From Carallia brachiata (lineage: Eukaryota > Streptophyta > Magnoliopsida > Malpighiales > Rhizophoraceae): DNA of 64,000 bases. This document shows positions 24,307 through 35,965 of the stretch, piece by piece. The notes beneath the pieces are model-generated. The model had not been told where the DNA came from. It was given only the letters and a program-made list of their open reading frames with translations, and ran no database searches. Each line of letters begins with the position of its first letter. Position 1 is the stretch's first letter. The stretch is from the NCBI GenBank assembly GCA_021464245.1, contig JADCRB010000065.1, positions 1,124,689-1,188,688 of the forward strand. Direction: 5' to 3'. The translations under genes and the position numbers were made by a program.

Positions 24307-24592
24307 TAGGGTGTATTTGTTTCCTGTAAAATATTTTATAAAAAAAAATTTTACAGATTTTTCGGCGTTTATTTTATAGAAAATATTTTACATAGGTAAA
24401 ATTTAGAAAAAATTTTCAGATTTTCGGGTAAAATAACTTTTTCTTTTACAGAGTTGAAGTTATTATTAAAAAAAATACAAACTGTGTTATAAGTAAGTGA
24501 TAAAGGAAAATCATTATTTTTACTATAAATATTTTTCTCTGTAAATATTTTACAAATGTAAGTTATTTTACAGTAAACAAACAGACCCTTAA
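24307..24592. mobile_element. MITE with clear terminal inverted repeats, unit B only
   Basis: The left end reads TTAGGGTGTATTTGTTTCC and the reverse complement of the right end reads TTAAGGGTCTGTTTGTTTAC. Both continue into TGTAAAATA, so the inverted repeat is about 28 bases with a few mismatches. The interior is AT-rich and self-complementary (repeated TGTAAAATATTTTA blocks). The matching place in unit A lacks it. It is a non-autonomous DNA transposon; the superfamily was not determined. Confidence 0.75.
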
Positions 24593-26198
24593 ACTATACT
24601 AACTATTAGATATATATTTGTATTTTTAGTTTTAGTTATTTATTAAAATATAAAAAATGTAAATTTAAAATTATAATACTGTAATATATAAATTTATATT
24701 TTAAATGCGTTCAAATCACTGCTTGTGTAACTTTATTTTCATATTATTTTTTAAGGTCTTAATTTCAACTGACCAGAGGGTTAAAACTCATAAAAATAAT
24801 TAAATCATCCATAATAATATTTGAATTATCTGGTCCGTTTGGGCCTAAATTGGCTTAAATTAAAAAGAAAATACTAAGAAATATTATTTAGGTATTAATA
24901 ATAGCAATAAAATGATTTACACCCGTTATTTAATTAAAATCTAAAAAATAAAAAAATTATATAATTATTTTATTTCTACTTAAAATTAAACTGCCAAGTA
25001 AAGTTCAAATTAAAAAAAGTAACATTAAATCATTTCTCTTAAATAGCTTTAAAAGTTGTTAACAATCTCGTTAACGTATTAGATAATTTATTTGCTTTTA
25101 AATCCCATTATTTCTCTCGTTATTTTGAGCAAATTCCATTTAAGCGGGCCCTACTTTGTTTACCGGCCCTGCAATGGCTATCTGACCACTACAAATTCGC
25201 CACGTAGACAGGATTGGAACAATGATTTTGAAGGCGGTTTTGGAAGTCTTGGTCAAAAATCTGCCACAATCATGGACTGGTCAGAGGTTGACCCTTGACT
25301 TTGTATTTTTTAATTTTATATTCCATATCAATATAGTTGGTTTTGTCCTTTCTTCTCCATTGAATTTTCGTTGTTTATTTTTGCCCCTTTTACAAGATGG
25401 AATCAATCGGCCCTTTTCTTTTCTTCTTTTTAAAATATATAGTAAGGGTAGGGCAGTATACTAGTATGCACAAAGAAAAAAAAAAAAAAAATAAGAGTAA
25501 TATCTATTAAAGAAGATTGTGTTAAATTATCGTACTAAATTATTTATAATAAACTTATAAGAAACTAAATTTTATATATTTAATAAAAAGATCATCACTG
25601 GACTTGATAAAACTTAAACTGGTAATCTTGTATATAATATCAAGTCTTTTTACCATATCAACCGCATAAACGATACTGATTTCATTAGCCATTATTATAA
25701 GACAAACGTGTGTTGAATGGCTTTCATGTTTTATCCCAGCTTTTTAATAAGTCGTTGTTGTTTTATCGTACAACAGCCAATGGCTACCATGTTGGTTTTT
25801 ACGAATTTGAGATTATGTGTATGGCTTATATTTAAATTAGATTTGTTATTAACAATCGTTTTTTGTCTTATTTTTTACAATTATCAATTAATAATCAATA
25901 TATCAATATTTCTCAATATAAGTTTATAATATATTTAATTTTCAACTTTTTAATAGTCAGCCAACCATACGATAAAAGAGAAAGTAAAAACAATTGTCAA
26001 TAGTAAAATTCTATTCAAATATCTCTATTACATATTTTAAGTAAAGAGTTGAGGTATTATGTTAACAACTTTTAAATTTGTCTGGAAGAAATCTCTTGAC
26101 GGAAAAAAAAAAAAAAAGAAGAAGAAAAAGACAAAATACAAAATAAGCATAATATAATTAAGGATGAAAATCTCGCTGCTTTCATTTGAATGTTAAAA

Positions 26199-26222
26199 AG
26201 AGAGAGAGAGAGAGAGAGAGAG
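26199..26222. repeat. GA microsatellite (unit B copy)
   Basis: This is a (GA)n tract of about 12 units in the same flanks as 13755-13780 of unit A. Confidence 0.9.
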
Positions 26223-26650
26223 ATATTTTGTGCCGTATGGGTTTGAAAGCACCAATTGTATAAGCATTTGCTTCACATCTTATACGCAATCCTAAACTAA
26301 GAAAAATTTAAAGAACTCATATTTATCCCTTATCCAAATTAATGTGGTGTTATGATTTAACAACTGAAAAACAAGATTTCATATTACGTAAAATTATTTT
26401 ATCGTGACTTAATAGTTACATATTCAAATATTATAAATAGTTTCTTTGTGAAAATAAAAAAACTGAGATTCTTTTTCAAACCCTTCATTTCTCAAACTCT
26501 ACAAATATAGAAATTCAATAATTTTATCCTAAGTGGATACATGCTCCAAGCAAATCATAAGCTTATGCAGCAAAATTAAAGTCTGTTCAACCCTACATCA
26601 TCAATCTCTTGATAGGCCCATGAAATCAAAAAAAGAAACAATCGATGTAC

Positions 26651-26834
26651 TATTAGATAATATCCACTTCATTTAATTTTGAATTGTTCTTATCTCTACC
26701 TAACAACTTATTATTTCTCCTGTTATCCTTATCCTGTTATCTGTAAATTCAAAAGCTATGATGTACACCTATAAAAGAGTATTACTGATCAATGGAAAGT
26801 GAGTTGAACCTGCACCTCTATTTAACACTTTACA
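26651..26834 (+). repeat. Copia 5' LTR
   Basis: This is 184 bp, starting TATTAGATAATATCC and ending CACTTTACA. It contains a TATA box TATAAAAG at 26770-26777, placing transcription start near 26800. It is nearly identical to the 3' LTR. Confidence 0.93.
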
Positions 26835-26846
26835 TGGTATCAGAGC
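26835..26846 (+). promoter_or_regulatory. Primer binding site of the Copia element
   Basis: TGGTATCAGAGC immediately follows the 5' LTR. It is complementary to the 3' end of initiator tRNA-Met, the usual primer of plant Copia elements. Confidence 0.9.
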
Positions 26847-26966
26847 CTTACGCTTAACAGCATCTATGGCCTCAGATAATTCTTCTTCTCTCCTTCATCC
26901 CTAACGTCTCCTACCACTCAATCAAATTCTGCTCTTGTTGCAATCAATGCAGCAGCACAGCTTCCC

Positions 26967-28256
26967 TTGAAACTTTCAGCATCAAATTACCCTTCTTGGC
27001 GAGCACAGTTCAATTCGCTTCTTTTGGGCTATGATTTGGTTGGTTTCATTAATGGAACCAACCCTTGTCCTTCAAAAATAATCAACCAGAACAACAATGA
27101 GGTGCCTAATCCAGAGTACAGCAACTGGTTTCGACAAGATCAACTCTTGCTTCACTCAATTATTGCATCAGTCTCTGAGTCTCTTGTATCACTTATAGCT
27201 TCAGCAACGACCTCTAAGGATGCTTGGGAAAAATTGGCCAAACTTTATGCCAACAAGTCCCACTCTCGAGTGATGTCACTCAAGGAACGCTTGTTTGAAC
27301 CCCGTGGTTCAAAGACGGTAGCTGAATATTTGCAAAATATTAAGGCCATAGCTGATGAATTGGCCATTATTCATGCCCCTTTGGCAGAGGAGGATCTCAT
27401 CGTCCATATACTTAATGGAGTTGGTTCACAATTCAAAGAATTGACAGTTGCTATTCGTGCAAGAGAATCACCTATCACTTTTGAAGAACTTCATGATAAA
27501 TTGATCGATTTTGAGTCCATTCTCAAGAAAGAGGAACGCTCTACTGTTTTTCCTCTTACTGCTAATTTTTCTCGCAGGGGCTATACTCAATCTTCTAGCA
27601 ACTATCGTGCCCCAAATCGCAACAACAATTCAGTCCAGCCTCATATTTCAGTCCAGCCTCGTCGCCACAACACTCAAACACACTCACCTAAAGTGATTTG
27701 TCAGATTTGTGACAGACCTGGTCACTCGGCAAAGAGATGTTATCGTGGTAAAAATTATTTTCAGCAAGAACCCATAGCCAACCAAGCCTTTGTTCCATTA
27801 TCAAAGACTCCAGATTATGGCTCTCTACCCAAGAATTCAACTTGGCTTGTTGACTCCGGTGCATCCCATAATGTCACCAATGACCTGACCAATCTTTCTA
27901 CTTATACTGAATATGATGGCACTGACGAAATTCTAGTAGGAGATGGTTCAGGTTTGCACATTTCTCACATAGGCTCTGCCACTATTTCTTCCTCTACTTC
28001 TACTCTCAAACTCACTGATACACTTTGTGTACCTGCCATGACAAATAATTTACTTTCAGTCTCAAAATTATGTCACACTAATCAAGTTTCCATTGAATTT
28101 TTTCCAACTTTCTTTGTGGTGAAGGATCTAACAACGGGGGCACCATTGGTACAGGGACCAAATAAAGGTGGTGTCTATCAGCTGTTCTCCACTGCTTCTC
28201 ACCAAAAAGCATCTCCTTCAGTCATGGTTGCGACAACTATACCTCCTGCAATATGA
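26967..28256 (+). pseudogene. Copia gag and protease segment
   Basis: The open frame gives a Copia-type gag (SNYPSWRAQFNSLLLG near its start), a CCHC zinc knuckle (CQICDRPGHSAKRCY, about residues 244-258) and an aspartic protease active site (WLVDSGASHNVT, about 292-303). The likely initiation codon at 26866 is in a different frame and meets a stop after 12 codons, so a frame shift near 26890 already breaks gag. A stop at 28254 ends this segment just before the pre-integrase motif. Confidence 0.88.
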
Positions 28257-28306
28257 CACCAACGTTTAGGCCATCCTTCTTTTAAAATTCTAAAGCATGT
28301 TATCAC

Positions 28307-29143
28307 TTGTTTTTTCTTTCTGACTGTACCTTGCACAAGGATTCAGTACTATGTAATTCATGTCACTGTAATAAAACTCATAAACTTCCTTTTCATCAGT
28401 CCACAATCTCTAGCTCCCGCCCACTTGAAATTATCTATACAGATGTTTGGGGACCATCACCTGTGGGAAATTTAGATGGTTGCAAATATTATGTTATCTT
28501 TGTAGATCATTATACCCGCTATGTTTGGATCTATTTTCTTAAACACAAATCTGATGTTGCATTTGTTTTTGTTCAGTTTAAGGCCTTAGTCGAAAAACAA
28601 TTTACACATACTATTCAAACGGTGTATTCTGATGGTGGTGGGGAGTTTCAAGCATTAACATCTTTCTTTTATGAACAAGGCATATCTCATCTTATCACCC
28701 CTCCGTATACACCTGAACACAATGGCATTTCTGAACGAAAGCATCGCCATATAGTTGAGACAGGTCTTACCTTACTTCATCAAGCTGCCCTTCCGCTTCA
28801 TTTTTTGTCTCATGCATTTCAAGTTGCCGTCTACTTAATCAATCGGCTTCCCACCCCACTACTTCAAATGAAAACGCCATATGAACTTCTTTTCCATTCC
28901 ACACCCACTTATCATAAATTGCGTGTTTTTGGATGTTTATGCTATCCATGGCTTCAACCTTATGCCACTCATAAACTTGCACCAAAATCTCTTCCTTGTA
29001 TCTTTTTGGGATATTCACACAACATAGTGCATTCAAGTGTTTCGAGCCATCTAGCCACAAGATTTATGTGTCACGGCATGTCATTTTTCATGAAAAAGAA
29101 TTTCCATTTCTTAAACAAATGGTCTCACCACCCACAGACTTGA
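28307..29143 (+). pseudogene. Copia integrase segment
   Basis: This carries the CxxC part of the integrase zinc finger (CNSCHCNKTHK) and the catalytic core (TDVWGPSP, VYSDGGGEF, TPEHNGISERKHR), so the D-D-E residues are present. The upstream HHCC half (QRLGHPSF) lies in another frame before 28307, and the downstream end runs into a second frame near 29050, so it is broken on both sides. Confidence 0.88.
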
Positions 29144-29452
29144 CTACAAATATTCCAAGTTGGCTTGCTACTGTTTCAGCTTTAACATCACCTCATTTTT
29201 CTGTTCCAGTGTCTTCTTCTACAGGTCCTCATTCTCCGCCTGAAGTGCCGCTGCTTGACACCTCTTTACATGGTCCCACCGAGGCACCCTCAAGCTTACT
29301 GTCCTCTACTACCCCAGCACCAATCTCCCAATCTCGACCACCTCCCACCCGTACACATTCTATGGTTACCAGATCACAAAACCACATTTTCAGACCCAAA
29401 ATAGTCTCCCTCACTACTCGACATCCTATACCAGAATCAATGGAACCCACCT

Positions 29453-30322
29453 GTGTATCTCAAGCTCTCAAGGACCCACTTTGGCGTGTGCTATGGACTT
29501 AAATTCAATGCTCTTTTGAAAAACAAAACTTGGAGCTTGGTTCCTTCCACGGAGGCTTCCAATGTTGTGGGGAATAAATGGGTCTTTCGGATAAAACGAC
29601 ATCCCGATGGCAGTATCGAGCGCTACAAAGCGCGGTTGGTTGCTAAAGGCTTTCATCAACGACCTGGGCTTGATTTCCATGACACCTATAGCCCAGTTGT
29701 CAAACCAGCTACAATCCGTCTGGTACTCTCTCTTGCATTACATTTTGGCTGGTCACTTCGTCAATTGGATGTAAATAATGCTTTTCTTCAAGGAACACTC
29801 CATGAAGCAGTTTATATGACACAACCTCCAGGCTTCATTGACCAAGAACATCCAAATTATGTTTGTAAACTACAAAAGGCTATTTATGGCTTGCGTCAAG
29901 CGCCTCGCGCTTGGTATAAAGAACTTAGCTCTTATTTGCTTCACTTGGGCTTCATTAATGCTATTTCTGATTCTTCTCTTTTTATTTATCATAACCAAGA
30001 TGTTCAGATATACCTTTTGGTTTATGTGGATGATATTATCATCACTGGCAACAACAATCAGGTTATTAGTGATGTTATTGGGCAGCTCTCTACACGTTTT
30101 TCACTCAAAGACCTTGGCACACTTAGTTTCTTTCTTGGCATGGAAGTGATTCCAACGTCGACCGACGTCATCCTTTCTCAACATCAATACATCAGGAAGC
30201 TCTTGGATACCTTTGGTCTCGATGGTGCTAAGATCACTCAACTCCACTGTCATCATCCCTTAAATTACAGTTGCAGGATGCCTCTGGACCAGCCAACTCT
30301 ACTCTATATCGGCAACTTGTAG
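29453..30322 (+). pseudogene. Copia reverse transcriptase segment
   Basis: Typical Copia RT blocks are present: [40 protein letters not shown] and the active-site [14 protein letters not shown]. The frame is lost near 30240 and a stop follows at 30320-30322, before the RNase H part. The linker upstream (about 29140-29500) is in a different frame. Confidence 0.9.
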
Positions 30323-30334
30323 GTCATTGAATAT

Positions 30335-30904
30335 TTGTCTTTAACAAGGCCTGACATTGCATTCTCAGTTAATAAATTGTCCCAATTTATGCATCAGCCT
30401 ACACAACTTCATTGGAGCTCCTTAAAGCGCATTCTTCGCTATCTTAAGGGGACCATCCATTATGGGTTGCTTCTTCCGCGTGGTGATGGTAGCTCTATTT
30501 CTCTCACAGCTTTCTGCGATGCAGACTGGGGTGGTGATCTCGATGATAGAACCTCCACATCTGGTTATATAATTTATCTTGGCAACAATCCCATCTCTTG
30601 GAAATCCTCCAAACAGCGTAGCGTGGCTCGATCGTCAACCGAAGCGGAGTATAGAGCTATTGCCACTACAACTGCTGAGTTGGATTGGCTTTCGAATCTG
30701 CTTCAGGAACTCAACATTTCATTTTCTGCACCTACTCAGCTTTATTGTGATAATATTAGTGCTACTTACCTCACTGCCAACCCTGTTTTTCACTCAAGAA
30801 TGAAACATTTAGCACTTGATTATCACTTTGTCAGGAACGTGTCTCCTCTGGTGCAGTCCGGGTCTCTTATATCTCCGCATCGGATCAGATTGCTGATGGT
30901 TTAA
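30335..30904 (+). pseudogene. Copia RNase H segment
   Basis: This contains [17 protein letters not shown], the RNase H aspartate block ([19 protein letters not shown]), SSTEAEYRA and [12 protein letters not shown] frame shift near 30838 removes the normal C-terminal motif, which continues in another frame ([13 protein letters not shown] at about 30892-30930). Confidence 0.9.
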
Positions 30905-30978
30905 CTAAACCTCTACCAAAGCAACGGTTCAATGTTCTCCGCTCCAAGATGGCGGTTGTCGATGCTACCTCCATCTTG

Positions 30979-30986
30979 CGGGGGCA
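30979..30986 (+). promoter_or_regulatory. Polypurine tract of the Copia element
   Basis: CGGGGGCA lies immediately before the 3' LTR and is the plausible plus-strand primer site. Confidence 0.75.
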
Positions 30987-31169
30987 TATTAGATAATATC
31001 CACTTCATTTAATTTTGAATTGTTCTTATCTCTACCTAACAACTTATCATTTCTCCTGTTATCCTATCCTGTTATCTGTAAATTCAAAAGCTATGATGTA
31101 CACCTATAAAAGAGTATTATTGATCAATGGAAAGTGAGTTGAACCTGCACCTCTATTTAACACTTTACA
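30987..31169 (+). repeat. Copia 3' LTR
   Basis: This is 183 bp, differing from the 5' LTR by two substitutions (T/C and C/T) and one missing base in a TCCTTATCC motif. It keeps the TATA box at 31105-31112. Confidence 0.93.
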
Positions 31170-31397
31170 CTAATCACACGATAACTTGTAGTAATAGAAT
31201 TATCCACACTCTATATGTTAAATAAGACAGAAGAGAGAAAAGCCAACGACAAAAAGCACCCAAATTGCCGACAGAAAGAAACACTAATAAATAAATTTTA
31301 TGTCCCTTTCAACATTAAGATTGGCACACTTGACAAAAGACAATATAAGGCAGTACAATTAAGGTTCACAATAAGAGTTTAAATAATAAATGCAAAA

Positions 31398-31695
31398 AAT
31401 GTGGTTGAGCATTTACTCAATTAATTAAGGGGAGTGCTTCTCAATTAGTAGGTAGAGAATTGAGGTTGAGTATTTGTTCTAATAGTTGAGGAGAGTGCCC
31501 ATCAACTACGAGATGAGGGGTTCAACTCTCACCAATCTCATTTTCATCTCCCCTTATATGTCTAATAGGACTTCTTGTAAACAAAAAAAAAAAAAAGGTG
31601 AAAAATTTAAATCGCACCTAACTTCACTTTTCCCTTTTTAACTACTCAATAGAATTCCTTATAAACTAAATAATAATAACAATAATAATAATAAT
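31398..31695 (+). mobile_element. SINE insertion with long target-site duplication, unit B only
   Basis: The motif AATAATAAATGCAAAAAAT occurs on both sides (about 31383-31401 and 31699-31717), an apparent target-site duplication of up to about 19 bases. The insert has SINE hallmarks: a B-box-like GGGGTTCAACTCTC (about 31528-31541), a 3' CTTCTTGTAAAC followed by a poly-A run (about 31581-31594), and then an AT-rich tail with an AAT repeat. Unit A lacks it (14905-14920). The presence of two similar blocks (31400-31470 and 31470-31600) suggests a dimeric or composite element. Confidence 0.65.
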
Positions 31696-32144
31696 AATAA
31701 TAATAAATGCAAAAAATCTCTAATTACGATAACACCTTTCAAATGTAGCATTTCAAATGATATTCTAATTACCTCCCTTAAAATATTACATTAACTCCCT
31801 TGAAATATTACATTTTAAAAATAAATAATTATTTGAAATTTTTTTATTTAAATGAAGTCTCAATGATTAATTTTAAAATTAATTGATGATGGGATTGCTA
31901 GTTATATATTAAAAAAAAAATTACTCTACTCATCAAGGCTTGTTACACTTCTATCTTTTCTTCTTTCAAAAAAAAAAAAAAAGAAATTCTATATGCGTTA
32001 ACCAATCAAATTTAACACCCCAAACCATAACCCCCCAACCCCCTCTCACCCCCTAAAAAAAAAAAGTAACCAATCAATCAAACAAACATATGAAATAAAA
32101 ATAAGAGAGATTTATGCACTATACATACTAGTCAGATAGAATTG

Positions 32145-32500
32145 TTATATTCCAATCAATAAATGTAATTATTTATTAATAAAATACAATTATATTGATA
32201 AAATGTGAAATATTAAAACTAAAACAACAAAATTAAAATATAAAATTAAATGAATATTATCTTAAAATTTAAAAAATATATATTTTACATGGTGTGCGCT
32301 AAAAAAAAGATTTTTATACACAGTATATTGATGAAATAAATGCAATTATTTATTAACAAAATGCAACTATATCAATAAAATGTGAAATAATAAAATTAAA
32401 ATATAAAATTAGATGAAGATTATCTTAAAACTTAAAAATATAAATCCCACAAGTTATGTGTTAAAATTTTTTTTATAAAAAATATTAATGTAATTATATT
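32145..32500. repeat. Imperfect tandem duplication, period about 180 bp
   Basis: The segment around 32150-32290 (AATGTAATTATTTATTAATA, GATAAAATGTGAAATA) is repeated at 32330-32460 with some changes. It is AT-rich and absent from unit A. No coding content. Confidence 0.5.
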
Positions 32501-33029
32501 TTATTAATAAGTAATTATATTTGTTAATTTGAGTATAAATATAGTTAGTAACTATCACTGTCAAACTTTTCTGAATAGGAATTATGTATACCCATCAAGT
32601 CTAAACCTTCACAGCAAATGTACACTAATCCACGCCCGTGGGGATTGTCCTTCTCAGATGTACTTATCACGAAAATTCACAGTCAACAACGTCCCTTCGA
32701 TTATCAACCATCTGACTGAGGAAAATTTTGGTGAGGAAAATTTGCCTTGGAAAAAAAAAATGGCTTGAAAATTTGTTTGTTCAAAAAAAAAAAAAAAAAG
32801 CCTTGGAAAGAGATTGCTATGGTTTTTTTTTTTTTCTAATGAGCTTTTTTTTTATTTTTCTTTATTAGGAAGCTATTGGCCCATGAGTTAATAATACGTG
32901 TAGTTTTTATATAAATTTCGCATCTTTTTTTAAAATAATTAAAATAAAATTAAAAAGTATAAATTTTAATTACTAAAATATCTCTAAAAAGAGAAAATGA
33001 AATATTCTTTTTTTATGCAAAGGAAACTA

Positions 33030-33370
33030 CGAAGATAATAATTTTAAAAAAAAAATTACAGTTTTGCAAACATTGCTCCAACTCCAATGGCCAAAAAGCC
33101 ACACAGATCCATAGGGAGAGGTGAAAAATATTTCTTCTAAAATAACATTTGTGCTTAATTTTGTAAAGAAGTCAGGTACAAAAATTTCCTTCTTAAAAAG
33201 TATGCCGAAGATGAATATCTCATTCATACCAGCAAGGTGAACTAATGTCTATAAGCAACACAGCCAAAAGATGAGAGACGGCACATTTAAAGGAAATTAA
33301 GTGCAAAACTTTAAGATAGCCAGTCTCAAGAATAACACATTCAAAACCAAGAGCCCAAGTAAGTTAGATT
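33030..33370. other. Unit-B-specific insertion of unknown origin
   Basis: Unit A has nothing corresponding here (15520-15545). The insert is of more balanced composition than its surroundings, with no recognised domain, terminal repeat or tail. Confidence 0.4.
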
Positions 33371-35721
33371 ACCCGCAAAGCCAAGGTAATTGATCTATCC
33401 CTCGACCGCCGCAAAGACAAAATGAACTATTCTTTACATAAAGATGTTTTTTTACCCAAAATAAATGCAAACTGACAAAATATCTTTTGTCACATTATTA
33501 TGAATCTATGATTGCTTATTACATATTTATAAGGGTGTTATGTGTGATTATAATTAATAATGAAATTATAATTGTGCAATAAACGACTCAAAATAGGTTA
33601 GAGATGAAGTTTCAAGAAACCATATAATTAATTTGTCATACACTCATACCAAGAAAATCTAAAAGAATCTATGAATGGCCCTTTCAAATGGGCCATAAAA
33701 TAAACACCAAAATTAGAATTGGAACATCAATGAAACCAATGTTTTCAGTAGGATTTTTGCATTATTCTCGATGAGGTTATACAATGTTGACATCCACATA
33801 TTCAAATAAAATAAAATAGAAATAATGGGTTTGACTTGAACTTTGGCTAGCTTCTGAATCTCCTGAAAGCACTTCTCAACAAATTCCATGTAAAACTGCA
33901 AAGTCTGTTTTCCTGATCAGCATAGGATTGCAAGTTCCTTGTGAATTGCTTTTGCCACCAATATAGCTTCAAGCCTTCAACTAGTTCTTATTTTGGCAGC
34001 TAAAAAATTTTCCTACGAAATAAAAAAAAAATCGCAATAACTGCTTAGTGAAATTCCAGATCTGATATGACATATTACATGCATCCCTATACAATGCCAA
34101 GCATTTAGAAAACGTTTTTTGAGCCCATAGGATCGACAGAATGAATGGGCATGACACTAAAGGTTTTTTTTTTTTTTTTTCTTCCTATTTTTGTGTCATG
34201 AAATGCGTAATTGAATTCCAGACCAGCCCTAAAAACGACTTTGTACAACTCAATTGAAGCTTACTGTTTAAATTCTTATTCTTTAGAACTAAAATGGAAA
34301 TTCCCCAAGGCCTTTTGACTTTTTCTTTAATCTTAATAGAGATGATCTACCATCGAAAAAAAAAAAAAACTCAAATGGTTAATCATACCGTTTAAGGTGA
34401 GTCCTCGGACATATACATTTCTCAAAGAGACAAAATCTAATTAATTGACCAGCAAAATGGCACATGGTGATTCACCAAATGCCTTTCGCATCTATGATAA
34501 CGTCTGTCCCTAAAGGAGACGACAAGGGAAGTTTTGACTTAGAGTTTATGCAGAATACTTAATTACCTTAGCCACCATAAAGTAGGCCAGTAATTCGCCT
34601 CACCAACCAAATTAAGTGCAGGAGATGATGACAATTAGCATTTAACAATTTTGATTAATACACCCGTGAGTGTGGAATTTTGGAATCGTCGAGTAGAACG
34701 GAACACATGCTTCCAAGTTTTAATTGCAGCAAAACGTCTTGTGGGTTCTCTAAAATTGCATAAATCAAATGGATGAAAAGGACGGAAAATGTAAGAAAAT
34801 GTGTTAAAAAATTGAACGGAAAATGATCCACTCACCCACGGAAAATGTACAAACATTTAAAATAAGTAAGCTTAATATGATACATATTTCTCTTCTTATT
34901 TCAACTTTTAGCCCAAGGGTGACAAGCCATCATGTATATAATTTTATTCTATTCCTTTTTTCTATAAATTAGTTCCAATCAAAGATCTAACTCGACATCT
35001 TAATCCCACATGCTAAGTGTATAAAAAACTTCTATGAATTTTTACATCTATAAGTTTGAGGTTTTAAGTGAATTTTAGGCTCCAATAATTTAATGTGTTA
35101 ATATTTATCATGAAATCAAAATTTGATTTATCCTCTTACACTCAAACACTCAACATGGTAGTTTGTCCCTTTTCATAATTTTAATCTCTAACTAGTAATA
35201 TTCATGAATATCCTCACTTACAAACGTAAATTTTTGAGTGACTGCAAGATTTTATATTGCTATTGACACCCCCGCATAGGTTTTTTTTTTTTTTTAATAA
35301 TGAAAATCATAATATCATTAGTAATAATTGTCTAAACTTAATGGATGAGAGAGTTCAAAAGGAGAGTTGGACACCCAATTTAAGGGATAGGAATCTCTTT
35401 TGAACTGTCTAACAATCTAGTCTGCAACCATATTAGTTTGTCAGTTAATATACAATAAAATACATTAAAGAAAACGTGACAAAAGACACTTAATATCATG
35501 TAAATAAAAGAGATCTAGCATTCATTACCTTAATTTGTCCCTCGATGGTGGGGCAATATCAAATAAATTCCTTCGCTCCATGATAGACATGATATCACCT
35601 AGACACCTATAAAGTATCTTAAAATTGTAGCCTCTATATACTTCTTGTCGTGCATGCACTCGCGAAGGGACGACATGACATTATGCCACAATGTTCAGTT
35701 GGCTTGCAATATTATTATAAA

Positions 35722-35891
35722 TAATGATATATATTATAAAAATTATGTTATAAAAAATTTTAAAATTTATAATTATGATAATAATAATTTTTTTTATTTT
35801 TAAATTTAATGATATTAAAAAAATTAATAAATTTTTTATAATTAAAAAATTTAGAATGTTTATGATATAATTTTCATAATGTATATCACTA
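35722..35891. mobile_element. MITE with about 32-bp inverted repeats, unit B only
   Basis: The left end reads TAATGATATATATTATAAAA and the right end as reverse complement reads TAGTGATATACATTATGAAA. The match continues through AATTATGTTATAA / AATTATATCATAA. TATTATTATAAA occurs directly before and after the element (with a short offset), consistent with target duplication, and unit A carries a single version (about 18240-18252). About 170 bp, no ORF. Confidence 0.82.
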
Positions 35892-35965
35892 CTTTATTAT
35901 TATAAACACGATGGGATTCATCCAAAATAGACAGGCATACGACTCTTGAAATTAATAAATGCCAT

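Larger units (their letters stand above)
26651..31169 (+). mobile_element. Ty1/Copia LTR retrotransposon, frame-broken, inserted in unit B
   Basis: This is a 4519-bp element with two short LTRs (26651-26834 and 30987-31169), a PBS TGGTATCAGAGC directly after the left LTR and a purine-rich tract GCGGGGGCA before the right LTR. Domain order gag, CCHC, protease, integrase, RT, RNase H is the Copia order. The empty site is visible in unit A at about 14675-14690, so insertion followed the duplication. The LTRs differ by 2 substitutions and 1 single-base indel. The coding region has several stops and frame shifts. The termini are TA...CA rather than TG...CA. Flanks share only a 4-base ACTA whose register is ambiguous. 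Confidence 0.95.
20320..35965. repeat. Segmental duplication unit B (sister of 7245-18300)
   Basis: Direct-orientation copy of unit A, longer because of later insertions: Copia (26651-31169), SINE (about 31398-31690), MITEs (24307-24592 and 35722-35891), and unclassified extra sequence at about 32100-32560 and 33030-33370. The left edge falls inside the receptor gene at a shared CAAAAATTCAG next to a LINE A-tail. The right edge is near GGGATTCATCCAAA (35912-35930; 18260-18275 in unit A), after which the copies diverge. Confidence 0.9.
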
